DNA from: Archaeoglobaceae archaeon
GTDB lineage: Archaea; Halobacteriota; Archaeoglobi; Archaeoglobales; Archaeoglobaceae
Reading direction: 5' to 3'
NCBI GenBank assembly: GCA_027064525.1
Contig: JAMOPJ010000037.1
Coordinates: 1-64,000, forward strand
Length of the DNA stretch: 64,000 bases
In this document: in pieces, positions 43,238 to 53,564 of the stretch
Layout: each line of letters starts with the position of its first letter
Position numbering within the stretch: position 1 is the first letter of the stretch
Notes under the pieces: generated by a model
Databases searched by the model: none
Told to the model about the DNA's origin: nothing
Seen by the model: the letters and a program-made list of their open reading frames with translations, nothing else
Made by a program: the position numbers and the translations under genes

Positions 43238-43578
43238 GAACGGATGAAGACTACATCAAGGACATCTTGGATGCCATAGAGAAGATTGAGATGTTCGTTA
43301 AGGGTATGAATTACGATGAATTTTTGAAAGATGTGAAAACGCAGTATGCAGTTGTAAGAGCTTTAGAAATTATAGGTGAAGCCGTTAAGAATATTTCGAG
43401 GGAGTTGAAGGAAAAACATCCTGAAATCCCTTGGAGAGCTATAGCAGGTATGAGAGACAAGCTCATTCACGCTTATTTTGGCGTCGATTGGGAAGTCGTT
43501 TGGCTGACGGTTAAGAAGGATATTCCGAAGATAAAACCCATTTTTGAGAAGTTATTGAAGGGTGGGGGAGATGTTTGA
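43234..43578 (+). CDS. hepT: HepT-type HEPN RNase toxin, pair 3
   Basis: A 114-residue HEPN (DUF86) protein. [18 protein letters not shown] contains R-x4-H-x-Y, the HepT RNase motif in which the Tyr is the residue AMPylated by Mnt[19 protein letters not shown] is the conserved central helix. It is intact and overlaps mntA by 4 bp and cmr4 by 8 bp, so it is translated as part of the Cmr operon. Confidence 0.92.
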   Translation: MRTDEDYIKDILDAIEKIEMFVKGMNYDEFLKDVKTQYAVVRALEIIGEAVKNISRELKEKHPEIPWRAIAGMRDKLIHAYFGVDWEVVWLTVKKDIPKIKPIFEKLLKGGGDV

Positions 43579-44449
43579 GAAGGCTTTGATATTGGGTTTG
43601 TATAGCGTAACTCCGGTGCATGCTGGAAGCGGGGCTGAGCTGAGTGTTATCGACCTGCCGATTCAGAGGGAAAGGCATACAGGCTTTCCCGTGATTTGGG
43701 GGCAGAGCTTAAAGGGTGTTTTGAGAAGGGCTTATGAGAGATTAGACAATTCTCAAAGCAAGCAGAAGACTGAAGTTATCTTCGGACCTCCAACGGATAG
43801 AGCGCACGAACATTCAGGAGCGATAAGCGTCGGAGATGCCAAGGTTCTGCTGTTCCCGGTTAGGAGTCTGAAAGGAGTGTTTGCTTACGTTACCTGTCCA
43901 CTCGTGCTTGGGAGGTTTAGGAGAGACTTGGAGCTTGCCGGATTTTCCTTAAACTTTAACGTTCCGTCCGTAGGTGAAAACAAGGCGATAATAACTAAAA
44001 ATTCATCTCTGCTTGTTGACGGCAAAGTCGTTCTGGAAGACATTGTGTTGAGCGGTAATCAACAGGATATTTCAAAAGTTATTGGGAAAATTTCAGATGT
44101 TTCGCCAATTCAGATAGACGAAAGCCGAGTAGTCATTATTCATGACGACGTTTTTAGGAGTCTCGTTACCATGGCGACGGAGATAGTTGCAAGAGTTCAG
44201 ATAAACGCTGAAACCGGAACTGTTAAAGAGGGTGCTCTGTGGTATGAGGAGTATTTACCGAGTGATACACTACTGTATTCCGTAATAGCAATTGGAAAGC
44301 CGAAGAAAGAGATAAACGGGCTGTCAACTGCAGAGGATATCGCCAAGACGTTGAGCACATTTGACGGTCAATTTCTGCAAGTTGGAGGAAACGAAACCGT
44401 TGGAAAAGGCTTCGTAAAGTTGAAGGTGATGAGAGATGAGAAGTCTTGA
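43571..44449 (+). CDS. cmr4: Cmr4, type III-B backbone RNase
   Basis: A 292-residue [24 protein letters not shown], then VIDLPIQRE with Asp28 as the RNA-cleaving residue, [14 protein letters not shown], and [15 protein letters not shown] as glycine loop. It builds the filament and cuts target RNA at 6-nt steps. ATG 43571 is preceded by GGTGGGGGAG; GTG 43562 would add three residues. It overlaps hepT by 8 bp. Confidence 0.93.
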   Translation: MFEKALILGLYSVTPVHAGSGAELSVIDLPIQRERHTGFPVIWGQSLKGVLRRAYERLDNSQSKQKTEVIFGPPTDRAHEHSGAISVGDAKVLLFPVRSLKGVFAYVTCPLVLGRFRRDLELAGFSLNFNVPSVGENKAIITKNSSLLVDGKVVLEDIVLSGNQQDISKVIGKISDVSPIQIDESRVVIIHDDVFRSLVTMATEIVARVQINAETGTVKEGALWYEEYLPSDTLLYSVIAIGKPKKEINGLSTAEDIAKTLSTFDGQFLQVGGNETVGKGFVKLKVMRDEKS

Positions 44450-44816
44450 GCAGGAGAGAGCTAAGTTCACTTATGAGAAGGTGAAATCCGTAATGGGTGC
44501 GGAATTCGAGGAAGATTACGCGAGATACGTAAAAAGTGCACCAGCACTCATCTTAGCCAACGGTCTCGGCAACACTCTGGCATTTTACAAGTCCAAAAAG
44601 AAGAAAGCGTATGACACTCTCTACGATCACTTAAACGAGTGGCTCAAGGAAAGGGGATTTTACGACGATAACACAGATGTGCTCGAATGGATAATGAGTA
44701 GTGCGGACTCTCTTCAGGTTTTTAGGGCCACGCAGGAAGTGCTTTCCCTCCTAAACTGGATGACGAAGTTCGCAAAAGCCATGCTGAAGGGTGACGAGAG
44801 TGAGGAGAGTCGTTAA
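44436..44816 (+). CDS. cmr5: Cmr5 small subunit, type III-B
   Basis: A 126-residue helical protein: [40 protein letters not shown] and YDTLYDHLNEWLKERG are the Cmr5 signature. It forms the minor filament next to Cmr4. The start overlaps cmr4 by 14 bp and the end overlaps cmr6 by 26 bp. Confidence 0.93.
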   Translation: MRSLEQERAKFTYEKVKSVMGAEFEEDYARYVKSAPALILANGLGNTLAFYKSKKKKAYDTLYDHLNEWLKERGFYDDNTDVLEWIMSSADSLQVFRATQEVLSLLNWMTKFAKAMLKGDESEESR

Positions 44817-45774
44817 TTTGTATTTTCCACTTCCAAAAGATCTAAAGACAGTGATACAAAATGCGTTCGACAACGGCAAGTATAAAGGTAGTTTCGACAA
44901 CGTAGGACTCGTAATTTCGAAATACGCTCCTTTTACAAAAATAGATGGCGAGTTCGAAAAACCCAAGTATGATAGATTTGGTGATCAAATTAACTTGCCA
45001 TATGAAGCAATAAAACTTTACGAAAAACACTACAAAATCCTGAGAAACCTATGGGTGGTTACTAAGGCGAGAACCTTTTCGATGAAGACGAAGTCCCGCT
45101 TAGTAATAGGTTTGGGAGATGAAAGTGTTTATGAGACTTCCATAAGACTTCATAGGAATTACGGAGTTCCTTACATTCCCGGATCGGCTTTGAAAGGTGT
45201 TGCAAAGCATTACGCCATATACAAGCTCGTCGAAGATAACTTCGACGAAATAAAAGAGCTGTTCGGCAAAGATGATTTCTTCGAACTCGCTGGGAGAGTT
45301 CAGCGATTGGTTGAAGAGCACGATGATTCCAAGATTGAAAATTACAAAACCCTTGACTTGAACGAAAAATCGATAACACTCGAAGAACTCAGAATTATTT
45401 TCGGAACTCAAAAGCGTGAGGGTGAAATAATCTTCTTCGACGCCTTTCCAACCTACGATTGTTTAAAAGAGCATGCTGAAAACAAAGAACCGATTCTGGA
45501 ACTTGACATAATGAATCCTCACTATCAGCCATATTACTCCGCAAGTGAGAGGGAGTTAGGAACGAATGTAGAAAAAGCCCCCGGCGATTGGCATTCTCCC
45601 GTTCCAATATTCTTTTTGACCGTTCCCAAAGGTATAGATTTCCAATTCGCAATAGCTCCGAGAGATGAAGAAGGGTCTGAGCTCTTGGATAAAGCTAAGG
45701 AACTGCTTATATCGGTTCTGAAGGAGTTTGGAGTTGGAGCTAAGACTTCACTGGGCTACGGTCGCTTTGAATGA
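44791..45774 (+). CDS. cmr6: Cmr6, type III-B
   Basis: A 327-residue RAMP: VPYIPGSALKGVAKHYAIYK is the conserved Cmr6 motif, and GVGAKTSLGYGRFE the C-terminal glycine loop. It caps the crRNA 3' side of the complex with Cmr1. GTG 44791 is used here; GTG 44800 (RRVVNLYFPLP) is an equally good start. It is the last gene of the operon; the next 439 bases are non-coding. Confidence 0.93.
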   Translation: MTRVRRVVNLYFPLPKDLKTVIQNAFDNGKYKGSFDNVGLVISKYAPFTKIDGEFEKPKYDRFGDQINLPYEAIKLYEKHYKILRNLWVVTKARTFSMKTKSRLVIGLGDESVYETSIRLHRNYGVPYIPGSALKGVAKHYAIYKLVEDNFDEIKELFGKDDFFELAGRVQRLVEEHDDSKIENYKTLDLNEKSITLEELRIIFGTQKREGEIIFFDAFPTYDCLKEHAENKEPILELDIMNPHYQPYYSASERELGTNVEKAPGDWHSPVPIFFLTVPKGIDFQFAIAPRDEEGSELLDKAKELLISVLKEFGVGAKTSLGYGRFE

Positions 45775-46213
45775 CGTTGACAACGTTCTCGAACCGCATA
45801 GTGCTTTAGTTGATTAGGTAATAATTATTTTTATGCAGTTATGTATTATAGCTGATTTTTACAATTTGTTTTGTAGAAATTTGCTTATTTAATTTTGTTA
45901 TATTTTGTGAAGTTGGAGTATTTGTCGAGTGGTGTGTAGTTTCAGATATGGATTTTGTAAAAATTGGATGAGATATAACCTTTTTCGTTTAATTTTGATC
46001 TTTTATACATTCCAACAAATTTGGACTTCTCGAACATTTTGAATTATAAAAATGGGGGAATGGACGAGTGGGTTGGTAGTATATAAATTTTTCCTCGAAC
46101 AATGTGGGAGTTAGGTTATAAAGGTTTTGGTTGACATGATGTGTTCGAGAAAATACCCAAAAAAGAAAGGCTTATATGCCTCATATAACCTTAAATCATG
46201 TTCGATATATACC
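45775..46213 (+). promoter_or_regulatory. Leader of CRISPR array 2
   Basis: An AT-rich non-coding stretch. Its last 204 bases (46010-46213) are almost identical to the leader of array 1. Four TCGAACA-type motifs are present: TCGAACAT (46030-46037), TCGAACAATG (46095-46104), TGTTCGA (46142-46148, inverted) and ATGTTCGA (46198-46205, inverted). Similarity to array 1's leader begins sharply at TTCCAACAAATTTGG. The upstream part (45775-46009) shows nothing recognisable apart from AT-rich runs. Confidence 0.8.
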
Positions 46214-49200
46214 CTCAATGAAAAGAGGATTGAAAGACCCATTCCTCTAATCGAATAAGCAAGTCAACGTTTACTCTCAATGAAAAGAGGATTGAAAGAT
46301 AAGGCTTAAGTTCATCCTCCGAAACACCCAAAATCCTCTTACTCAATGAAAAGAGGATTGAAAGTTCCTTGTTCTCTCTTACGAAGTGAACTAAGTTCCA
46401 ACCCTTCTCAATGAAAAGAGGATTGAAAGCAACGTCAGTCAATTTCTCCCCCTTCCTAACCTTTCTCATCTCAATGAAAAGAGGATTGAAAGCCCATAAC
46501 CATGAACCAAACCCCCCAAGTGTTGCCCCAAAACTCAATGAAAAGAGGATTGAAAGCAAATGCTATAAAGTCCTCAGTTTCTCTATACTCCAACTCCTCA
46601 ATGAAAAGAGGATTGAAAGTGTTGGGTTCTTTAGGGGGGCTTGGGTGCGCCTCACCAAAACTCAATGAAAAGAGGATTGAAAGTCCAATCCACTACCTAA
46701 TTTCCTCCCCATTTCACATCACCCAACTCAATGAAAAGAGGATTGAAAGTTTTGTTAATACCTATTACAGGAACGCTAACTACCACTTGTCTCAATGAAA
46801 AGAGGATTGAAAGAGTCGTTCCCGTTCCGAAGAACGGGTCTAACACAGTGCCATCTCAATGAAAAGAGGATTGAAAGAAGAACTCGTCCTCAGAGCAGCA
46901 AGAAACGCTTTGAAGCACTCAATGAAAAGAGGATTGAAAGGCCGGATGGAAAAGTTGCTGCAAATGCAGATTTTAAGATACTCAATGAAAAGAGGATTGA
47001 AAGTAAATGCAGTTAATCATATCATTGAGATGAGGTAAGAAAACTCAATGAAAAGAGGATTGAAAGGTTGTGGAGTGTGCTATATTGAGTGGCTACATAA
47101 ATTCTTGAGGCTCAATGAAAAGAGGATTGAAAGAAGGAAGGGCAACTTGAGCTCCTTAGCAAGTGCTCTGGCAACTCAATGAAAAGAGGATTGAAAGATT
47201 TCTATTGTTTTTATAGATATGTCTTTGGCCAAGCCTGATGCTCAATGAAAAGAGGATTGAAAGACAAGTAAGACGTTTCTCGTTGAGCAGTTGCTTCCAG
47301 CTCTCAATGAAAAGAGGATTGAAAGGGGTGACGACGAAATCATCGACGCCAACAACTGTGATGCTCAATGAAAAGAGGATTGAAAGGCTCTGAAGATTGT
47401 TGACATAATAAACGAATATTATGGCATAGACTCAATGAAAAGAGGATTGAAAGTTGCCCCAAGCAGAGGAGGCAGTAAACCCAAGATTTGCAAAACTCAA
47501 TGAAAAGAGGATTGAAAGTTGCGGATCAAACTATATTTAATCTCGACTCCTGCACTTCTAACTCAATGAAAAGAGGATTGAAAGTTTTCTGTGAGAAACG
47601 TAGATGCTGCATCGAACCCTGTCTCAATGAAAAGAGGATTGAAAGTCGTAAATAAAGTCTGCGCGTCCTACGATCGCTAATTCGTCGCTCAATGAAAAGA
47701 GGATTGAAAGGAGAATGCGAGGTGCACAATAATTACTTATTTATGGGTTGTGGACTCAATGAAAAGAGGATTGAAAGAAAGGGAGGGGTTCCGTTGTGTC
47801 GGGTGGTGCGAAATCGACTCAATGAAAAGAGGATTGAAAGCTCAACAAAGCCCTGACTTCGTCCATCCGCACCCCCTCAAACTCAATGAAAAGAGGATTG
47901 AAAGTTAGCTTGCCTAAAAGATGTTCGCTCATGCCAACTACGGGACTCAATGAAAAGAGGATTGAAAGTCTCCTTCAAGCCTTTCACCGCAGTACTTGCA
48001 GATGTAGTATCTCAATGAAAAGAGGATTGAAAGCTCTAAATCCGTAGCCATTAATGTTTATTCCCATGCTTCTCTCAATGAAAAGAGGATTGAAAGCTGT
48101 TGCTTACATAGTTAACACCGCTAATCAACTTGGTTTTAAATCAATGAAAAGAGGATTGAAAGCTGTTATCACTCCTTCCTCAATGAGCTTCTTAGCATAG
48201 TCTTCTCAATGAAAAGAGGATTGAAAGATAACTTATCGGATTTAGAAACTATCATTCCTAAAATCTCAACTCAATGAAAAGAGGATTGAAAGATAGCAGT
48301 CCGTAATTTTATGTCTAACATAGCTCTCTATAACTCAATGAAAAGAGGATTGAAAGGTAGAGGAAGCGGTTTGCTACTTACCAAGCGATGTGTCTGTCTC
48401 AATGAAAAGAGGATTGAAAGTTCTTTCGTCAGTGTAGCTATATCTGTCGATTTCCTGAATGCTAACAATGAAAAGAGGATTGAAAGCTCCCCTCTAAATC
48501 GTTTACTTTCTCGATAATTTCCTCCATATATACCCTCAATGAAAAGAGGATTGAAAGTTTTAGAAGAGTTCGTAGAAGAGCTTTCGTTGATTTGAGCTCA
48601 ATGAAAAGAGGATTGAAAGTTGATCTCGTCATCGGCTTGATCGGGATCACCCGTTATGACTCAATGAAAAGAGGATTGAAAGGTGCGATAATAGTTCACA
48701 ACATTGAGAACCCACAGTGCAACTCAATGAAAAGAGGATTGAAAGATTTTATGACTAAAGCCGTCCGGCACGACATCGAGCGGAGCTCAATGAAAAGAGG
48801 ATTGAAAGTCCAATACCGGGAATTCACCCGTAAATACCACCGCCATGTTCGCTCAATGAAAAGAGGATTGAAAGTTAACTAAGCACGCATCCAATAGATC
48901 TAAGTCATGCGAACTCAATGAAAAGAGGATTGAAAGTCCCTCTTCAACAATCCTACCCTTTCACCCCATCCCTAAACTGCTCAATGAAAAGAGGATTGAA
49001 AGCTAATAGCGTCCGCGATAAAATTCGTGAATTGCGTTACATGTCTCAATGAAAAGAGGATTGAAAGTAGCCTAAAGCGTAAGTTAATAATGTCAACGGA
49101 TCGTATTCTCAATGAAAAGAGGATTGAAAGTTTATCTCATTTATAGCCTTCCTTACAATCTCATGAGCCTTTAACTCAATGAAAAGAGGATTGAAAGACT

Positions 49201-49965
49201 GTCTCCATTGTCGTTATTAGGCTATCCATTATTTCCATCTCAATGAAAAGAGGATTGAAAGATGATGTATTATATGCTACAGGCTATGGGAGAAGTGCTT
49301 ACTCAATGAAAAGAGGATTGAAAGTTTCCAACTTTGTAGGGATAGTTTCGCATTGTTGCAAGAACTCAATGAAAAGAGGATTGAAAGTCAAGTTCAGCAC
49401 CCGTGAACCACTCCGTTTTTTCTGCAACTCAATGAAAAGAGGATTGAAAGAAGTCTGCGAGTTGCAAATGCTTCTCCTTTAATACTGACATACTCAATGA
49501 AAAGAGGATTGAAAGACGATGACACTCCAGTGTGGCACTACGATATACCAACTCTGGCTCAATGAAAAGAGGATTGAAAGGGTGCTATATTAGCTTTTCG
49601 GGCTTGTTCGATGAGGGTTTCTCAATGAAAAGAGGATTGAAAGTTGAGAATGCAGGAAGCATCAGAAGCAGGGATGACCTAAGACTCAATGAAAAGAGGA
49701 TTGAAAGAAGAATCTACATACCGTATTTGCATAGTCCCTTCTCTTTGCACTCAATGAAAAGAGGATTGAAAGGCTCTTCAAGCATGTAGGCAGTTTGTCT
49801 GTCTGTCTTAGACTCAATGAAAAGAGGATTGAAAGGTAGAACCTTATCTGGGTCAAACTCATGTGCTTGTGAGTATCTCAATGAAAAGAGGATTGAAAGT
49901 CGACTCTTCTGTTGTATTCCTCAACCGCTTTTGGATCCGATGCTCAATGAAAAGAGGATTGAAAA
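46214..49965 (+). CRISPR. CRISPR array 2: 59 repeats, 58 spacers
   Basis: It has the same 23-nt repeat as array 1 (begins CTCAATGAAAAGAGG, ends ATTGAAAG), counted 59 times from 46214 to 49965. Repeat-to-repeat distance is 61-71 nt, average 64, so spacers are about 38-48 nt. Nearly all repeats are perfect. Exceptions are the one at 48140 (first base A), the one at 48464 (first two bases AA) and the last at 49943 (ends AAAA). The near-perfect repeats over such length suggest an active array. The leader is on the left. Confidence 0.98.
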
Positions 49966-49983
49966 GTAATGAGAAGAGAAAAG

Positions 49984-50667
49984 CTAAATCTCGAAATACT
50001 TCTTCTCCAAGTCCTGCATCTCCTCTATTGACCCTTCCTTAACTATCTCACCTTTCACGAGCACGTAAGCCCTATCCGCAACCTCAAAAGCCAAGCTGAT
50101 GTTCTGCTCTACGATCAGAATCGAAATTCCCAAATCCTCTTTTATTCTCTTGAGGGCTTTTGCAATCTTTTCAACGACTATAGGTGCGAGTCCCATCGAA
50201 GGCTCATCGAGCAGTATCAGCTTCGGATTCGACATTAAAGCTCTGCCTATAGCTACCATCTGTTGCTCTCCACCGCTCATGGTCTTTACGAGCTGGTTTC
50301 TCCTCTCCTTGAGCTTTGGAAAGAGAGAATAAACGTATCTCAGCCTATCATCGCACTCCTCAAGCAAAGCTCCCACTTTGAGGTTGTCTTCGACGGTCAT
50401 GTTTGGGAAGAGTCTCCTTCCTTCGGGGCAGATGGATATCCCCAACCTTATCCTCTCGTGAGGCTTCAGATTGGATATCTCTTTTCCGGCGAAGACTATA
50501 CTTCCCTTCGTCCTGACGAGACCGCAGATGGATCTCAGCAGAGTTGTCTTTCCCGCTCCGTTCGGGCCTAAAACAGCCACAACCTCTCCTCTATCAACTT
50601 TCAAATTTATTCCTCTAAGTATCTGGGCCTTATCGTAAAACGCACTCAGATCCTCAACCCTGAGCAT
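49984..50667 (-). CDS. livF: LivF-type ABC ATPase, branched-chain amino acid uptake
   Basis: A 227-residue ATPase: Walker A GPNGAGKTT, signature MSGGEQQMVAIGRAL, Walker B LILLDEPSMGLAP, and IVEQNISLAFEVADRAYVL, diagnostic for LivF. ATG 50667 is inside the end of livG (14-bp overlap); GTG 50676 is the alternative. Its stop lies 18 bp from the distal end of CRISPR array 2. It energises import with LivG, LivH and LivM. Confidence 0.92.
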   Translation of the reverse strand: MLRVEDLSAFYDKAQILRGINLKVDRGEVVAVLGPNGAGKTTLLRSICGLVRTKGSIVFAGKEISNLKPHERIRLGISICPEGRRLFPNMTVEDNLKVGALLEECDDRLRYVYSLFPKLKERRNQLVKTMSGGEQQMVAIGRALMSNPKLILLDEPSMGLAPIVVEKIAKALKRIKEDLGISILIVEQNISLAFEVADRAYVLVKGEIVKEGSIEEMQDLEKKYFEI

Positions 50668-51349
50668 GCCTGACACTGCCCAAGTATGCCCTTATCACGT
50701 CTTCGTTTTTGACCGCTTCTTCAGGCAAACCTTCGAAGATGACCTTCCCGAAGTTCAGAACCAAGACCCTCTCAGCTAAGTTGAACAGCTCCTTGAGCTT
50801 GTGTTCGATGATTATTTGAGTAATCCCGTTCTCGTTGAGTGTTCTGATTATTTTATCCAGATCTTCAGCCTCCTTTGGACTCAGGCCTGAAAAGGGCTCA
50901 TCTAAAAGTAGTATCTTCGGATCCGTGGCGAGTGCCATGCCTATGCTTAGCCTTCTAAGCTCTCCTTGGGAGAGGTTCTTCGCGAGCATGTTTCTCTTGT
51001 TCCAAAGGCCTATCGATTTGAGGATCTCTGCTGTTTTCCCGTTGAAGTTCGCAACTTCAACGTTCTCCTCAACCGTCATATGCTTGAAGACCTTGATTAT
51101 TTGGAAAGTTCTGACGAGCCCCATCTTCACGAGCTGGTTAGGTCTCTTTCCGACGATGCTCTTCCCTCTAAGTTTGATATCTCCGGAATCTGGTTTTATG
51201 AATCCCGAAATAACGCTGAATAGTGTCGTCTTTCCGGCTCCGTTTGGCCCGATTATGCCAAGTATCTCTCCGTCTTTCACGCTGAAGCTGACGCCGTTCA
51301 GAGCTCTTATTTCACCGAATTTTTTTGTGACATTGACTACCTTTAGCAT
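50654..51349 (-). CDS. livG: LivG-type ABC ATPase, branched-chain amino acid uptake
   Basis: A 231-residue ATPase: Walker A GPNGAGKTT, GLVRTFQIIKVFKHMTVEEN typical of LivG, signature LSQGELRRLSIGMAL, Walker B ILLLDEPFSGLSP. It lacks the extra insert found in bacterial LivG, as many archaeal versions do. It is divergent from livK with a shared palindromic TATA region of 57 bp, and should be co-expressed with the livKHM genes. Confidence 0.92.
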   Translation of the reverse strand: MLKVVNVTKKFGEIRALNGVSFSVKDGEILGIIGPNGAGKTTLFSVISGFIKPDSGDIKLRGKSIVGKRPNQLVKMGLVRTFQIIKVFKHMTVEENVEVANFNGKTAEILKSIGLWNKRNMLAKNLSQGELRRLSIGMALATDPKILLLDEPFSGLSPKEAEDLDKIIRTLNENGITQIIIEHKLKELFNLAERVLVLNFGKVIFEGLPEEAVKNEDVIRAYLGSVRHAQG

Positions 51350-51371
51350 GCTAATTTGTTACTAATTTACA

Positions 51372-51387
51372 CAATATTTAAATATTG
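51372..51387. promoter_or_regulatory. Palindromic TATA element serving livG and livK
   Basis: CAATATTTAAATATTG is a perfect 16-bp palindrome containing an archaeal TATA sequence readable on both strands. Its centre lies about 30 bp from the livG start and 27 bp from the livK start, the right distance for leaderless transcripts in both directions. A single TBP site may thus drive both halves of the transporter. Confidence 0.5.
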
Positions 51388-51406
51388 CTCTAATCCGCAT
51401 TGATGT

Positions 51407-52693
51407 ATGAGAAGATTTGGCATACTGCTTCTAATCGCACTGTTACTTCTCGGATGCGCCGGAGAGAAGCCCGTAGAGGAGAAAGCGACTCCTGAAAAGA
51501 AAGCTGAGAATGTCATAAAGATCGGAGTAATCGGTCCGATGGATACCAAATACGGAACAGCGATGGCCAATGCCGTCAAACTCGCGGCTGAAGAGATAAA
51601 CGATCAGGGCGGAATATTGGGCAAGAAGATAGAGGTCGTGGTTGGAAACACGAAGCTCGACCAGAACACCGCCACATCCGAATTCAGAAGGCTCGTGGTC
51701 GATGAAGGTTGTAAGGTGATCATAGGTGGATTCTCAAGTGGTGTTGCCCTTTCGATGATGGACACGATGGCAGATTTGGCGAGTAGCGGTCACAAGGTAA
51801 TATGGCTCGGAGATGCTTCATCGCCGAGGCTAACGGATAAGGTCGCTCAGGATTACGAGCACTACAAATACTACTTCAGACCCCTCGTTCTGAACGCGTC
51901 CACGTTCCCACTGGATATGGTTGAAATGCTCGATTTTCTCAAATCTCAAGGTTTGAACATCAAGAAGGTTGCGATAATCAGGGACAACGCTTTGTGGACC
52001 GATGACGTGATGAAGGTCTTTAAGCCACTGCTTGAGGAGCACGGCTATGAAATAGTGATGGACGAAAAGGCAGAAAAGGGGCAGACGGACTTCTCATCGT
52101 TCCTCATAAAGGCTCAGGAGAAGGCCGACGTGATAGTTCCCATCTTGGCTCACGTTAGGGGCGATTCGTTGGTGAAGCAGTGGGCCGACATGAAGATTAA
52201 GATACCCATAGCCGGACACGATCTGGCTGCGATAGATCCCGACTTCTGGAAGGCAACAGATGGTAAGTGCTTCGGAGAGATATACACCGCAGACGGAGGT
52301 GGAGTTCCATCGCCGATAAACGAAAAGATGGAGCACTTCCTAAACGCATACAAGGCGAAGTTTGGCCATCTGCCGGAAGCTTACAGCGCTTACGGTTGCT
52401 ACGATGCAGTTTATCTCTACAAAGCTGCTGTAGAGATGGCCGCAAAGGCTGGAGAGAAGGATCCGTTCGATCCGGATGTGCTGGTCAAATACCTTGAAAA
52501 GTTCGACAGAGAGCATCCATTCGAAGGAGTTAGGGGTAAGATTGCCTTCACCAAGAACCACGACCTCGTTTGGGGCGACGGATTCGTCAGGAACTGGATA
52601 TGCCAGTGGCAGGAAGGAAAGCAAGTGGTTCTATACCCAAACTATATGGCAACTGGTAAGCTCGTCCTTCCGGACTGGATTGAACAATCGTAA
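51407..52693 (+). CDS. livK: LivK-type substrate-binding lipoprotein
   Basis: A 428-residue type 1 periplasmic binding protein. The start RRFGILLLIALLLLGCAG is a lipoprotein signal with the lipobox LLLGC. VIKIGVIGPMDTKYGTAMAN and AAEEINDQGGILGKKIEVVV are the family's first strands, and YSAYGCYDAVYLYKAAVEMA is the usual C-terminal helix. It binds an amino acid or a related compound outside the membrane and hands it to LivHM. The specific ligand is not evident. Confidence 0.9.
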   Translation: MRRFGILLLIALLLLGCAGEKPVEEKATPEKKAENVIKIGVIGPMDTKYGTAMANAVKLAAEEINDQGGILGKKIEVVVGNTKLDQNTATSEFRRLVVDEGCKVIIGGFSSGVALSMMDTMADLASSGHKVIWLGDASSPRLTDKVAQDYEHYKYYFRPLVLNASTFPLDMVEMLDFLKSQGLNIKKVAIIRDNALWTDDVMKVFKPLLEEHGYEIVMDEKAEKGQTDFSSFLIKAQEKADVIVPILAHVRGDSLVKQWADMKIKIPIAGHDLAAIDPDFWKATDGKCFGEIYTADGGGVPSPINEKMEHFLNAYKAKFGHLPEAYSAYGCYDAVYLYKAAVEMAAKAGEKDPFDPDVLVKYLEKFDREHPFEGVRGKIAFTKNHDLVWGDGFVRNWICQWQEGKQVVLYPNYMATGKLVLPDWIEQS

Positions 52694-52726
52694 ACTTCTT
52701 AAATTTTTTCAATTTCCTTGCGGTGG

Positions 52727-53563
52727 ATGCTGGAGATCTTGATTTACGGCATCATCATAGGCTCGATCTGGGCTCTGGTTTCTTCAGGCTTCAGCTTAGT
52801 TTTCGGTGTAGCGAGGATTTTGAACTTCGCCCACGGAACATTCTTCGTTTTGGGCGCTTACTGTGCGATCCTTCTTTACCCCTATTTGGGGTTTTTCTCG
52901 ATAGTTCCGGCGGTCATATTGATAGGAGCGTTTGGTTGGCTCGTTTATAGAGGTCTCATAAGTCCGGTAAAGGGTTATGAAGTCATGGTAATTCTAATAA
53001 CGCTTGCTTTGGCTTTGCTCGTTGAAGAAATTTTGCTCGCGATATTCAAAGATATATCGAAGTCTTTTCCCTCGCTCGTTTCGGGATTGGTAACGATTGC
53101 GGGTGTTCCGGTTCCGACGAACAGACTCCTTATATTGGGGATTGCGGTTGTGGTGATAGTCTGCTTGGACATCTTCATAAGGAGGACGAAGGTTGGAAAG
53201 TTTATAATGGCGACCTCTCAAGACATGGAGGCATCTATGCTCGTGGGGATAGATGTAGAATGGGTTTATTCGATCACGATGGCGATCTCAGCGATGCTTG
53301 CGAGTCTCGCTGGAATCCTATACGCTCAGATATACGCCGTCAATCCTGCTACGGCCTTCAGGGTTCTGATATACGCATTCGCAATAGTCATATTGGGTGG
53401 ATTGGGAAGCGTTAGGGGGAGCATAGTAGCGTCGTTCATAATCGGTTTCATTCAGGTTGCGATCTCGATGCTGTTCGAGCCGAGGTGGGCTGAGATAGCG
53501 GCTCTGGCGACGATAATATTCATACTGATAGTCAGACCCAAGGGGCTGTTCGGGGTGGAGTGA
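52727..53563 (+). CDS. livH: LivH-type permease
   Basis: A 278-residue membrane protein with about eight helices. GSIWALVSSGFSLVFGVARI and LNFAHGTFFVLGAY are the LivH start, and AIVILGGLGSVRGSIVASFI the family's cytoplasmic-loop motif. ATG 52727 follows GCGGTGG. It pairs with LivM as the transmembrane path of the transporter. Confidence 0.92.
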   Translation: MLEILIYGIIIGSIWALVSSGFSLVFGVARILNFAHGTFFVLGAYCAILLYPYLGFFSIVPAVILIGAFGWLVYRGLISPVKGYEVMVILITLALALLVEEILLAIFKDISKSFPSLVSGLVTIAGVPVPTNRLLILGIAVVVIVCLDIFIRRTKVGKFIMATSQDMEASMLVGIDVEWVYSITMAISAMLASLAGILYAQIYAVNPATAFRVLIYAFAIVILGGLGSVRGSIVASFIIGFIQVAISMLFEPRWAEIAALATIIFILIVRPKGLFGVE

Positions 53564-53564
53564 G

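Noticed and set aside
46411-49789. Open reading frames rich in MKRGLK or LNEKRIES repeats on both strands within the CRISPR arrays
   Set aside because: They are translations of the 23-nt CRISPR repeat in successive frames; no start signals, and they end at random spacers.
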